A DNA stretch of 64,000 nt, from positions 4,807-68,806 of the forward strand of contig CAZEGN010000005.1 in assembly GCA_964512325.1 (NCBI GenBank). Direction: 5' to 3'. The position numbers and the translations under genes were made by a program. Positions 43,873 through 52,896 of this stretch are shown here, piece by piece. The notes beneath the pieces are model-generated. The model saw only the letters and a program-made list of their open reading frames with translations. It did no database searches and was not told where the DNA came from. How positions within the stretch are numbered: the stretch's first letter is position 1; every line of letters starts with the position of its first letter. The stretch comes from JACQZO01 sp964512325 (GTDB taxonomy: Bacteria > Patescibacteriota > Gracilibacteria > RBG-16-42-10).

Positions 43873-44008
43873 GACTTTGTTCAAGGTTAATTTCATGGAG
43901 CAGGTTAAAAAAGCCACTCAGATCTTGCTGAGCCTGAACTACTTCCTCATCAGTGAGTGATGTGGTATATAGTTGTCTAATTTTGAGTTGCAGGTCTGTA
44001 CCGAGCAT
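43832..44008 (-). CDS. Possible small protein (58 aa) upstream of the SpoVG-like gene
   Basis: Open frame from the ATG at 44008, beginning MLGTDLQLKIRQLYTTSLTD and ending DSTHKAT. Predicted helical and acidic. It overlaps the SpoVG-like start by 41 nt, the kind of overlap seen elsewhere in this element. No family is recognised. The rest of the gap to 44150 shows nothing clear. Confidence 0.4.
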   Translation of the reverse strand: MLGTDLQLKIRQLYTTSLTDEEVVQAQQDLSGFFNLLHEINLEQSHDLGNTDSTHKAT

Positions 44009-44150
44009 GGCGTCTTTAACTACGCCAATTACACCAGAGAATAGGGATGCAAATCATATTTCCTACCATAATCTTTTTGGATCCTGCCTGTAGTAAAGAA
44101 GAGCTTACTTGTGAGCTTTGTTCGTGTCGGAAAATCTTACTTTGGACTCT

Positions 44151-44948
44151 CTACCCTTTTGAGGATGATTTCTTCTTCGCCAGCGCTAGAATATCTTCTC
44201 TGGTTAGTGTTGGTAGGTGATTTTTATAAATATCTTGTTTGCGAACAATTGGGAGCATTTGTACTGATCCCTTGTCATTGGACTGAGGGAAAAAGATCAT
44301 CTTTATATTGTCCACGAATCCCATGTCCGAAAGAATATTTGATATCTTTTTATCGCCAATACCAGCATTTTGCCTTAATTCATCTACAGCAACTACTTGA
44401 TTTGGTCTGGCCCAAAGGTACTCAAAGAATTTATGATTGGTAGAATCTAAACTTAGTGTATGCCATTCAATATTATTAAGCATGATCAAACGTCTTTGAG
44501 GATGGTAGTCCAAATGGTAGACAATGTCTGCATCATATTCTTTTTCTGCTATCTCTTTGCGAACGCTAAGAGCAAACTTTTCTTCTAACTGAATTATGAT
44601 TGTTTCAAGTTTCTCTAGCTTGTCTTTGTGGCCTATTACAAGGTTGCTTAATTTTTCAGGGTAATTGCCCATCGAGATTGCAGTCATCTTTGCTAAGAAC
44701 AATGAAGCAGCTTCACGTCCGCTGCCTAATTCATTCATTAACAAAGTAATTACTGTTCCACGCCAATCAAGTAAGATTTTCTCTGCTTGCTGTATGAAGT
44801 TGTCGACAGCAGGTTGCCCCTTTGGTGCTGTCTTTTTGTATTCTTCTTGGATCCAAATAACGTATTCAGCTCCTTGATAGTAAAGTTGGTTAAGGCGCGT
44901 GACGAGAGTTTCTAATTTGTTTGGATCAAGCAGCATATAATTGAACAA
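44151..44948 (-). CDS. Hypothetical protein linked to the type I R-M operon
   Basis: 265 aa, not recognised. The N-terminal two thirds are helical (LVTRLNQLYYQGAEYVIWIQ; a coiled coil around LEKLETIIIQLEEKFALSVR). The region at about 175-220 (FFEYLWARPNQVVAVDELRQ, then DKKISNILSDMGFV) could be a winged helix, so a regulator is possible. It is 15 nt downstream of hsdR on the same strand and is likely co-transcribed with it. Confidence 0.7.
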   Translation of the reverse strand: MFNYMLLDPNKLETLVTRLNQLYYQGAEYVIWIQEEYKKTAPKGQPAVDNFIQQAEKILLDWRGTVITLLMNELGSGREAASLFLAKMTAISMGNYPEKLSNLVIGHKDKLEKLETIIIQLEEKFALSVRKEIAEKEYDADIVYHLDYHPQRRLIMLNNIEWHTLSLDSTNHKFFEYLWARPNQVVAVDELRQNAGIGDKKISNILSDMGFVDNIKMIFFPQSNDKGSVQMLPIVRKQDIYKNHLPTLTREDILALAKKKSSSKG

Positions 44949-44963
44949 ATAAAATGGCTACAT

Positions 44964-47900
44964 TTACCATGTCTCAGCGAATAATTCTGCCTGCTTCAGA
45001 ATGTTGTCGGTAGCTAGTTTCTCTTCATCAGGAGGATATCCATATTTTCTCAATGTTCGTTTTACAAGAACCCGTAACTTTGCCTGGACACTTTCTTTGA
45101 GCGTCCAGTCAATTGAGGTGTTGGATTTTACTTTTTCGACCAGTATTCTTGCTAATTCACGTAAAGTGGAATCGCCTAAAACATCACGCGCACTACCATT
45201 GGCTATCAGTGCATCATAGAAGGCTACTTCATTTTCTGAGAGCCCGAGGTCATGTCCTCGATTGCCTGATTGCCGCAATTCTTGTGCGAGGTTAATTAAT
45301 TCTTCAATAACTTGTACCGCTGTTAGTAAGTTGTTTTGATATCGTTTAATAGCGTTTCCAAGCATCTCTGAAAACTTTTTGCTCTCAATGAAGTTCTTCC
45401 TTTCTTTCATTTTGATCTCATCTCCTAGAATCTTTTTTAGTAGCTCCATTGCAAGATTCTTTCTTTCCATCCCTTGGATTTCAGCCAGGAAATCATCTGA
45501 AAGAATAGAAATATCAGGTTTTTTAATTCCAGCAGCATCAAAAATATCAATAACACCGTCCGATGCTACAGCCTTATCAACTATCTGTCGGATAGCACTT
45601 TCAATTGCTGTATCACTTTTTCCGCCATTTGAGGGTTCAAACTTAGTTAAGCGAGCTTTTACTGCTTGAAAGAATCCTACATGGTCTTTGATTGCCATAG
45701 CATTTTCATCTGGTACAGATAAGGCAAAGGCTTTGGCGAGCATGACTACTTCTTTTGCAAAGCGATTCTTGCCGTTCTCTAATCCCAAGATAAATTCTTG
45801 AGCTTCAAGAATAAGGGTGCATTTCGTTTTCGTATCAGCAGTGAAATACTTTTCGTAATCAAACCCAGTGAACATCTGATCAACAACTTCATACTTTTCA
45901 AGCAAGGTCGCGACTGCCTCTGCTTGGTTGAAAGTAGGTTCACCTTGACCTCCACTGGCCGTATAGGTAGCTAGAGCTTTTTTAAGATCTGAAGCAATAC
46001 CAATATAATCAACAATTAAACCACCTGGCTTATCTTTAAAAACACGATTCACACGTGCAATTGCCTGCATCAAGTTATGCCCTTGCATTGGTTTGTCTAT
46101 GTACATGGTGTGAAGACATGGTAGATCAAACCCTGTTAGCCACATGTCCCTCACTATGACTAATTGTAGGGGATCATGAGCATTTTTGAAGCGGTCGCCA
46201 AGCTCTCGACGTTCTTGTTTCGTTGTATGGTGTACTTGCCATTTTGTATCATCACTCGAAGTTGCTGTCATTACTACTTTTATTGCACCTGTTTTTTTAT
46301 CTGTACTATGCCATTCCGGCTTTAGTTTAATGATTTCCTCATAAAGCTCTACTGCGATACGGCGACTCATTGTTACAATCATTGCTTTACCATCAAACAC
46401 TTCCTGACGTTGTTTGAAATGGTCTACAATATCTTTCGCAATCACCTTGATACGATCCTTATGTCCTACGATTGCTTCAACCTGAGCCCATTTCGCTTTT
46501 GCTTGTTCTTTCGCAGTTGATTCCTCTCCTTCCGTAATTGCTTCCACTTCAGCATCCAACTGCGCGGCTTCTTCCTCTTTTAAGTGAACTTTAGCTAAAC
46601 GTGACTCGTAGTAAATTCTTACTGTTGCTCCATCAGTTACAGCTTGCTCAATGTCATAAATATCAATGTAGTTACCAAACACAGCTGGAGTAGAGACATC
46701 TTCTTTTTCAATTGGGGTGCCAGTGAATCCAATAAATGACGCTTGCGGAAGGGCATCTCGGAGATATTTTGCAAACCCATATTTGGTTTGAGCATTACCG
46801 TCTTTTATATGAGTTTTAGCGCCAAATCCATATTGGCTGCGATGTGCTTCATCGGCAACTACAACTATATTTTTGCGATCAGAAAGCAAGTCAAAGTTCT
46901 CTTCATTCCCTTCCGGCGAAAATTTCTGGATGGTTGTAAAGATAATACCTCCACCAGCAGTTCGTAATAATTCTTTCAAATGATCACGATTCTTAGCCTG
47001 GACAGGCTCTTGGCGCAATAACTGTCTACACGATGAGAACGTGTCAAACAACTGGTCATCTAGATCATTTCGATCAGTAATAACTACAATAGTTGGGTTA
47101 TTTAGTGCCAATACAATTTTGCCAGCATAAAAAACCATTGATAACGACTTACCACTTCCTTGTGTATGCCATATTACCCCGGCTTTTTGATCACCGAATT
47201 TCTCTCGATCTGCTGTATCAAGTGAGAATGGTATAGCTCCGCTTGCACGTAAGGTTTCATGTACTGCTTTATTTACTGCATGATACTGATGGTATGCTGC
47301 TAATTTTTTTATCGTCTCAATTCTGGTTACCCCAGTAACTGCATCGAAATGCTCTACTTTTTCAAATACCGTAAACTGTTTGATTAAATCAAGTAGGACA
47401 GCTGGTCTCAACATACCCCTTAGCAGCGTTTCCAATTGGGGAATCGTGGTTGCATCTTCTTTGGCGCCATCAACAGTTTTCCATGCCAAAAAGCGTGACA
47501 GTGATGATGAAAGGGTGCCTGCCCTAGCATCGTGATAGTCAGAGGCTACCAAAGTACTGTTGTAGATGAATAGATTAGGGATAGCTTGTAGATAGTTCTG
47601 TAGCTGTGTGAATGCCTTTTCAACTGTTGCGTTCTCATCAATGGGATTCTTAAGCTCAATCACTACCAATGGCAAGCCATTTACGAAGAGCACAATATCA
47701 GGCCGCTTTGTGCTATTGCCTTGCGTTACGGTAAATTGATTACATACAAGGAACTCATTTTGTTCAGGATTGTTGAAATTGATCAAGTAGACCGTATTAC
47801 CTTTCACGTCGCCATTCTGATAGCTTTCAACTTCTATGCCTTCAGTGAGCATACGATGGAAAGCTTCGTTGTCGTCAATGAGACTAGCGTGAGAAAGGTT

Positions 47901-48110
47901 CATTACGATTTTGATAGCCTGTTGTCGTGTTTCTTCAGGAATCTTGGCATTGATTTTATCGATGGCCTGGATCAAGCGATTCTTCAATACTACTTCAGTC
48001 AGATTTTCACGATCTGCTTCTTGTTTTTCAGGCGTAAGGTACGTGTATCCCTGGGCTACTAAGGTTTCTATTGCGAGTTTTTCGATATCCGATTCGTAAA
48101 TATGGGCCAT
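44964..48110 (-). CDS. hsdR: Type I restriction enzyme R subunit
   Basis: 1048 aa. ATP-dependent translocase and nuclease of the R2M2S complex. The N-terminal nuclease motif is KRPDIVLFVNGLPLVVIELK (about residue 140). Walker A is WHTQGSGKSLSMVFYAGKI, the DEAH-type box is VVADEAHRSQYGFG, and motif VI-like sequence is MQGHNLMQAIARVNRVF. The C-terminal helical part binds HsdM. All key residues visible are intact, so the enzyme is likely functional. Last of the R-M genes proper. Confidence 0.96.
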   Translation of the reverse strand: MAHIYESDIEKLAIETLVAQGYTYLTPEKQEADRENLTEVVLKNRLIQAIDKINAKIPEETRQQAIKIVMNLSHASLIDDNEAFHRMLTEGIEVESYQNGDVKGNTVYLINFNNPEQNEFLVCNQFTVTQGNSTKRPDIVLFVNGLPLVVIELKNPIDENATVEKAFTQLQNYLQAIPNLFIYNSTLVASDYHDARAGTLSSSLSRFLAWKTVDGAKEDATTIPQLETLLRGMLRPAVLLDLIKQFTVFEKVEHFDAVTGVTRIETIKKLAAYHQYHAVNKAVHETLRASGAIPFSLDTADREKFGDQKAGVIWHTQGSGKSLSMVFYAGKIVLALNNPTIVVITDRNDLDDQLFDTFSSCRQLLRQEPVQAKNRDHLKELLRTAGGGIIFTTIQKFSPEGNEENFDLLSDRKNIVVVADEAHRSQYGFGAKTHIKDGNAQTKYGFAKYLRDALPQASFIGFTGTPIEKEDVSTPAVFGNYIDIYDIEQAVTDGATVRIYYESRLAKVHLKEEEAAQLDAEVEAITEGEESTAKEQAKAKWAQVEAIVGHKDRIKVIAKDIVDHFKQRQEVFDGKAMIVTMSRRIAVELYEEIIKLKPEWHSTDKKTGAIKVVMTATSSDDTKWQVHHTTKQERRELGDRFKNAHDPLQLVIVRDMWLTGFDLPCLHTMYIDKPMQGHNLMQAIARVNRVFKDKPGGLIVDYIGIASDLKKALATYTASGGQGEPTFNQAEAVATLLEKYEVVDQMFTGFDYEKYFTADTKTKCTLILEAQEFILGLENGKNRFAKEVVMLAKAFALSVPDENAMAIKDHVGFFQAVKARLTKFEPSNGGKSDTAIESAIRQIVDKAVASDGVIDIFDAAGIKKPDISILSDDFLAEIQGMERKNLAMELLKKILGDEIKMKERKNFIESKKFSEMLGNAIKRYQNNLLTAVQVIEELINLAQELRQSGNRGHDLGLSENEVAFYDALIANGSARDVLGDSTLRELARILVEKVKSNTSIDWTLKESVQAKLRVLVKRTLRKYGYPPDEEKLATDNILKQAELFAETW

Positions 48111-48122
48111 AGATAAGTGCTA

Positions 48123-49697
48123 TTAAAACTGTATTCTTAATTCTCCTCGCATGAGACGCGGTAGTACTAAATCACGTAAAGCAGTGAGTGTTTGGATTTG
48201 AGAAACATTGTCTTTTATCTTATTAAAAATAGGTTCACACACTTCTCCAAACTTATTCATCAGAATCTCGGAAAAGAATATTTCATAGTTTCGTAAAAGA
48301 TTGATTTGTACTCTCTGTCTACCTGAGGTTCCTGTCATTGACTTGATAGCAAAATCACGGAAGTTTTCGCTTCGAGCTAAGCAATAAACAAAATAAGGAT
48401 TAGAACTGGCTTTAGCTCTCATAACTATGAATTCAGTGGACCCCCTAGCTTGAGTGTTACCTCTTAGATCAAATACAAATCCTGTTTTACCGTTTTCAAG
48501 ACATGGCGTGATTTTTGCCATTAATGTATCATTCACTCTAAAACTAGATGCTGATGAAACTGTTCTTACTATACCGTCACTTATTTCCATTGTTTGATTT
48601 GAAAGGCATTTCATGTCAAAAAATAGACATTCTATTTTAGAATCTATCTTTTCTCTTGGATTAAACTCCACTAAATTATCAACCCTATCCTTACCGGACT
48701 CTGTATTTACAGGAAACCATTCCTTGAAAAGAGTCTGAGCTATTGCCTCTAAAGTTTTGCTTTGCGCTTGTAGTAGGTCGATTTTGTTATCTAGTGATGT
48801 AAGGACGGCTGCAATACGACGTTGCTCATCAAGAGGAGGGAAAGAGACAATAATCTGGTCAAATGTCTCTCGTGTAATGGTATCAAAAACTGAGCCATGC
48901 ACATTCTTTTTGATTTGCTGTAAACTGAATTTGAATAGATAGTATAAAAAATCTGTGTCACTCTTTGATGTTGACTTGATGCCATAGCAAGATTGATTAA
49001 ATGCCATGGGTACTTTTAGCTGTGCAAGTGCACCAACTGTACCTCGTGCTGAAAGTATAAGGTCCCCCTTCTCCAATAGTTTTGTCGAACTCTTTTCTAA
49101 GCCTAAATCGGTGATAGTTTTTTCAGTTTTTTCTACCCAACGATTATCATCATTAAAATCAGCCACTGATAACCATGGAATCCCGCCATTCCAGTATTCA
49201 GGTCGTCTTGTCTGAGGAGTACCACCACCTATAATTTCAGCTACTGCTCCCAATGTTGTTTCCTCCCAAACATTTCTGCTTTCCCTCAACAAATGTTGAA
49301 TTAAATCATCCAAGTCTTTGATATGAGCAAAGTCCTTTTCTTTCTCCGATGGTACAATCGCTCTTACTTTCCCATTAGCAGAAATTACGTATTCAACATC
49401 TGCTACAGCGGTCATCCCAATTTTAGTGAATCTTTTAAAAAGCTTTTTTACACCCCTTTTGAAAGTTTCCCAGAAAAATTGATCAACATCATCTAGCAAA
49501 TGTGCTGCAATCCAATATCCGATTGGGAATGCAATTGCTAGAGCTAGCTCAGTAGCCGAAAATCTTCTGGTAGTCGTCATCTCTAAGTTAATGCCTGGAA
49601 AACATTTTTCAATTTCCTTTATCTTAGAGGTATGTTCCTCGCTTATACTTACAGGAAGGCTCTGACTACAATGGTGTAATGTTGATGATGGCTCCAT
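48123..49697 (-). CDS. hsdS: Type I restriction specificity subunit with N-terminal extension
   Basis: 524 aa, longer than the usual ~400. Two target-recognition domains are visible. The first starts WEETTLGAVAEIIGGGTPQT with GGIPWLSVADFN, and the second follows VDNLVEFNPREKID. The conserved helices are PPLDEQRRIAAVLTSLDNKI, and the C-terminal QIQTLTALRDLVLPRLMRGE. The first ~140 residues are extra and contain a hydrophobic segment (LALAIAFPIGYWIAAHLL, about residues 51-68) and a basic stretch. The start is well placed, two bases after dinD. Confidence 0.93.
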   Translation of the reverse strand: MEPSSTLHHCSQSLPVSISEEHTSKIKEIEKCFPGINLEMTTTRRFSATELALAIAFPIGYWIAAHLLDDVDQFFWETFKRGVKKLFKRFTKIGMTAVADVEYVISANGKVRAIVPSEKEKDFAHIKDLDDLIQHLLRESRNVWEETTLGAVAEIIGGGTPQTRRPEYWNGGIPWLSVADFNDDNRWVEKTEKTITDLGLEKSSTKLLEKGDLILSARGTVGALAQLKVPMAFNQSCYGIKSTSKSDTDFLYYLFKFSLQQIKKNVHGSVFDTITRETFDQIIVSFPPLDEQRRIAAVLTSLDNKIDLLQAQSKTLEAIAQTLFKEWFPVNTESGKDRVDNLVEFNPREKIDSKIECLFFDMKCLSNQTMEISDGIVRTVSSASSFRVNDTLMAKITPCLENGKTGFVFDLRGNTQARGSTEFIVMRAKASSNPYFVYCLARSENFRDFAIKSMTGTSGRQRVQINLLRNYEIFFSEILMNKFGEVCEPIFNKIKDNVSQIQTLTALRDLVLPRLMRGELRIQF

Positions 49698-49699
49698 GA

Positions 49700-50545
49700 T
49701 TACTTCTTCAACTTCTTTACTATTTTTGGTAATTTTTTGTCCTCAGATTTTAATTTGCGTTCAAGCTTTTTTGTATCTTCCTCTGGAAGTAACTCTTCTG
49801 GACGAATACCACTCTTCGCAAGCATGTCACGCATATTTTTATTGTTTTTTACATGTTCTGAGGTAATGGGTGATTCGCCAGTAAGAGTTTGATCTTTTTT
49901 AATGTTAAAGCTCGTAATCTCATTTGCTAAATCCTTGGCTTTGATGGTAACCGCTGGTAAAAAATCTGCTAGTGGGCGGCTGTCTGGGACTGAGAGCTTA
50001 ACCTTCATCTTTTGTGTCGTGTATCCACCGAATAAAGCAGAGTCTCCCTTGCTTCTAATTCGCGCAAAGCCTTGACCATCGATGCCTCGTTCGAACAAAA
50101 CGCCGGAAAGTGTTTTCTCAGAAATAGATAGTTTTTCTCTGGCATGTAAACGTTCCCAGTCTTTTAGTCGTTGTTCTACTATTTCTTGCTTGCGAGTCTG
50201 AATAGCAAAATAAGTCATTGCAAAAGCGATCTCATCTTTTCTAGGATCACCATTTTGGGCGATAAGATAGCAAGCATAACGAGTAAGCATAATGTCAGAA
50301 ACTGATTTGCTGGCTTCTTTAGGCATTGCGATCGTTTTCGTGACGTCACGAAAATGATCAGCAGTGTTCTGTTTCGCATTGTCACAAGCTATTTTTGCTT
50401 TGTTGATAGCATTCTCAAAGTTTTCCCAGCGTCCATACCCAAGCAGTTTTTGTAATTCTCGGGCATACCAAAACTCCACTCCATCGTTCTCATGAGCGCA
50501 ATCTTCAAAGCTTTTATGTAGCTTAACAATCAACTGTTTTTCCAT
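49700..50545 (-). CDS. dinD: DinD-like protein
   Basis: 281 aa. DNA damage-inducible protein D family; E. coli DinD inhibits RecA filament activity. Matching pieces: FWYARELQKLLGYGRWENFE, LTRYACYLIAQNGDPRKDEI, AFAMTYFAIQTRKQEIVEQR and GVLFERGIDGQGFARIRSKGD. A Lys-rich tail closes the protein. It lies inside the R-M operon between hsdM (12-nt gap) and hsdS (2-nt gap), so it is translated with them and may temper damage responses caused by restriction; that role is inference. Confidence 0.9.
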   Translation of the reverse strand: MEKQLIVKLHKSFEDCAHENDGVEFWYARELQKLLGYGRWENFENAINKAKIACDNAKQNTADHFRDVTKTIAMPKEASKSVSDIMLTRYACYLIAQNGDPRKDEIAFAMTYFAIQTRKQEIVEQRLKDWERLHAREKLSISEKTLSGVLFERGIDGQGFARIRSKGDSALFGGYTTQKMKVKLSVPDSRPLADFLPAVTIKAKDLANEITSFNIKKDQTLTGESPITSEHVKNNKNMRDMLAKSGIRPEELLPEEDTKKLERKLKSEDKKLPKIVKKLKK

Positions 50546-50557
50546 ACTATAAAGAGG

Positions 50558-52102
50558 TTAAATTTTGAATCCAATATTGTTCAACTGTTTTTTTATTTCA
50601 GCATCGATTACTCCTTGTTTTTCAATCTGATACGTCAATGTGTCAGTAAGCTCTTTCATTTTTTCTTCAAATGGCACACTGTCTTGTGCTTTATCAGGTA
50701 TACCAACATATCGGCCAGGAGTTAAAACGAAATTATGTTTCTGCAATTCTTCAATCGTCGCGGATTTACAGAAACCTTTGATATTCTCAAATGAACCATC
50801 TTTTTTGCGCCATTCCTGATAAGTACTAGCAATCCTAGTTAGATCATTATCACTGAATGCTCTATGAGTCCTATCTTCCATATATCCCAATTCGCTTGCA
50901 TTAATAAAAAGCACCTCGCCAGTACGTTTACGATCGCCATTCCCCATACGTTTACGTGAAATAAACCACAGACAAGCAGGAATCCCGGTGTTATAGAAAA
51001 GCTGTGTGGGCAATGCAACAATACAGTCTACTAGGTCTGCTTCCACTATTCTTTGGCGAATCTGGCCTTCCCCAGAGGTATTTGATGAAAGAGAGCCATT
51101 GGCTAATACTAACCCCATAATTCCATGAGGAGAAAGATGATAGATCATATGCTGCATCCAAGCGAAGTTGGCATTATTGGCTGGTGGTAAACCAAATTGC
51201 CATCGAGCATCATTACGAAGAATATCTTGGCCCCAGTCAGACTGATTAAATGGAGGATTAGCAATAATATAATCAGCTTTCAAATCGGGGTGCGAGTCTT
51301 TCAAAAAGGATCCCTCACTGTTCCATTTGACCTGCGAACCATCCAGGCCTCGAATGGCCAAATTCATGCGACTAAGACGATATGTCGTCTGATTACTCTC
51401 CTGTCCGTAAATAGAGATGTCATCTAATCGACCTGAGTGCTCCAGTACAAACTTTTCACTCATTACAAACATACCGCCTGATCCACAACAAGGATCATAC
51501 ACACGTCCCCTGTATGGTTCGATCATATTCACTAACAACTTTACGATGGCCTTAGGCGTATAAAACTGCCCACCCTTTTTACCTTCAGCATTAGCAAACT
51601 CCCCAAGGAAGTACTCATAAACACGTCCCAGTATATCTTTTGACTTTGCTACTTCATCTCCAAGTGCCGTATTCGTAATGAGATCAATAATGCCACCTAA
51701 GGCGACTTTGTCTAAATTTGGTTTTGCGTAGACCTTTGGCAAAATACCTTTCAGCGTTGGATTCTCTTTCTCAATGCTTTCCATCGCCTCATCTAGATCG
51801 GTACCAATAGTAGGTAACTTAGCCCTAGAATGAATATATGACCATCGAGCGATTGCAGGTACCCAAAAGACGTTTTCAGCTTTATATTCCTCTGCATCTT
51901 CAGGATCAGCCCCCTCATAATCAGCATCACCTTGCAACAATTTGCTATGTAGCTCCTCAAAAGAATCAGAAATATACTTAAGGAAAACCAGTCCGAGCAC
52001 GATATGCTTATACTCAGCAGCATCGATATTTTTGCGTAACTTGTCTGCTGATTTGAATAATTGCTTCTCAAAAGCTTCGTTATTTTTTTCTTTCTTATTC
52101 AT
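50558..52102 (-). CDS. hsdM: Type I DNA methyltransferase M subunit
   Basis: 514 aa. The N-terminal helical domain (DKLRKNIDAAEYKHIVLGLV) is followed by the N6-adenine methyltransferase core. The SAM region is YDPCCGSGGMFVMSEKFV and the catalytic motif is IIANPPFNQSDWG. GQFYTPKAIVKLLV marks the conserved entry helix. First gene of the hsdM-dinD-hsdS-hsdR operon; its promoter must lie in the 52103-52325 gap next to the right attachment site. Confidence 0.97.
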   Translation of the reverse strand: MNKKEKNNEAFEKQLFKSADKLRKNIDAAEYKHIVLGLVFLKYISDSFEELHSKLLQGDADYEGADPEDAEEYKAENVFWVPAIARWSYIHSRAKLPTIGTDLDEAMESIEKENPTLKGILPKVYAKPNLDKVALGGIIDLITNTALGDEVAKSKDILGRVYEYFLGEFANAEGKKGGQFYTPKAIVKLLVNMIEPYRGRVYDPCCGSGGMFVMSEKFVLEHSGRLDDISIYGQESNQTTYRLSRMNLAIRGLDGSQVKWNSEGSFLKDSHPDLKADYIIANPPFNQSDWGQDILRNDARWQFGLPPANNANFAWMQHMIYHLSPHGIMGLVLANGSLSSNTSGEGQIRQRIVEADLVDCIVALPTQLFYNTGIPACLWFISRKRMGNGDRKRTGEVLFINASELGYMEDRTHRAFSDNDLTRIASTYQEWRKKDGSFENIKGFCKSATIEELQKHNFVLTPGRYVGIPDKAQDSVPFEEKMKELTDTLTYQIEKQGVIDAEIKKQLNNIGFKI

Positions 52103-52305
52103 TCACTACATTCTTAATGTGTACCACGCATGAAGATTACGATTCTCTACCACTACTTTCAATAGGTGAGCGCTATCTAAAGAGAACAGTAAAAAGTTGT
52201 TTGTCCGTAGAAAGTACATATTTAGCTGAGGCTAGCACTCTAGTTTTGCTGTAGAGACAAAATACTAATTTCCTCGTACAACTTGATTCCCCATTGTAAA
52301 AAGGT

Positions 52306-52336
52306 AGTTCGAAGTGTGTATTCGAGGGGGAGCCAA
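52306..52336 (+). other. Right attachment site (attR) of the recombinase element
   Basis: GGGGGAGCCAA at 52326-52336 is an exact copy of the tRNA-Asn end. The 30 bases ending at 52335 (beginning AGTTCGAAG) match 21 of 30 with those ending at 61573 (beginning AGTTCGCAA). This suggests both carry the phage-side half of an attachment site. The remaining gap sequence 52103-52434 shows only presumed promoters for hsdM and the Nudix gene. Confidence 0.65.
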
Positions 52337-52434
52337 TTGATCATTTCAGGACTTTGAAGGTCTTTTTATGTAAGGCTAGTATTATAGGACAAATAATAGA
52401 TATGCTACTTTAGTAGTGTAATAATATTACGAAA

Positions 52435-52896
52435 ATGTTTTCTGAAGATGATCAGATTCAGTTTGATACAGACATCGTCTACCATATATCTGCTGGCGGA
52501 TATCTATTTTGTAAGCAAGAGAATAAAGTATTTGTCGCACTAATCAAAGATCATGATGGCAAAATTGTCATACCTAAGGGACATCTAAAAAAAGATGAGA
52601 CTACAGAAAAAGCTGCCTTAAGGGAGATTAAGGAGGAACTAGGTATTACTGAGTCCCCAACCTTAAATTGTTATATTGATAAGATTGAATACAGCTTCTC
52701 TATGCCGGATGATAAACGTGAGCACAAAAAACAGCTTTATATTTATGCTTTTACAGTGCCAGTTATGTGCAAAATTCAGCCACAAACTGTCGAAGGGATT
52801 ACAGAGGCAAAATGGGTGGAAGTCACAGAAGCTTTAAACAAAGTAAGCTTTAATCGCAATTTATTAGAGAAAGCTATTCAGGTAATAAATCTGTAA
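52435..52896 (+). CDS. Nudix hydrolase
   Basis: 153 aa. Complete Nudix box: GHLKKDETTEKAALREIKEE followed by LGI. The N-terminal sequence SAGGYLFCKQENKVFVALIK and PKGHLKK are typical of the diadenosine-polyphosphate (Ap4A-type) group, but the substrate is not provable. First gene past the right attachment site. Its 3' end overlaps the convergent kinase-like gene by 23 nt. Confidence 0.92.
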   Translation: MFSEDDQIQFDTDIVYHISAGGYLFCKQENKVFVALIKDHDGKIVIPKGHLKKDETTEKAALREIKEELGITESPTLNCYIDKIEYSFSMPDDKREHKKQLYIYAFTVPVMCKIQPQTVEGITEAKWVEVTEALNKVSFNRNLLEKAIQVINL

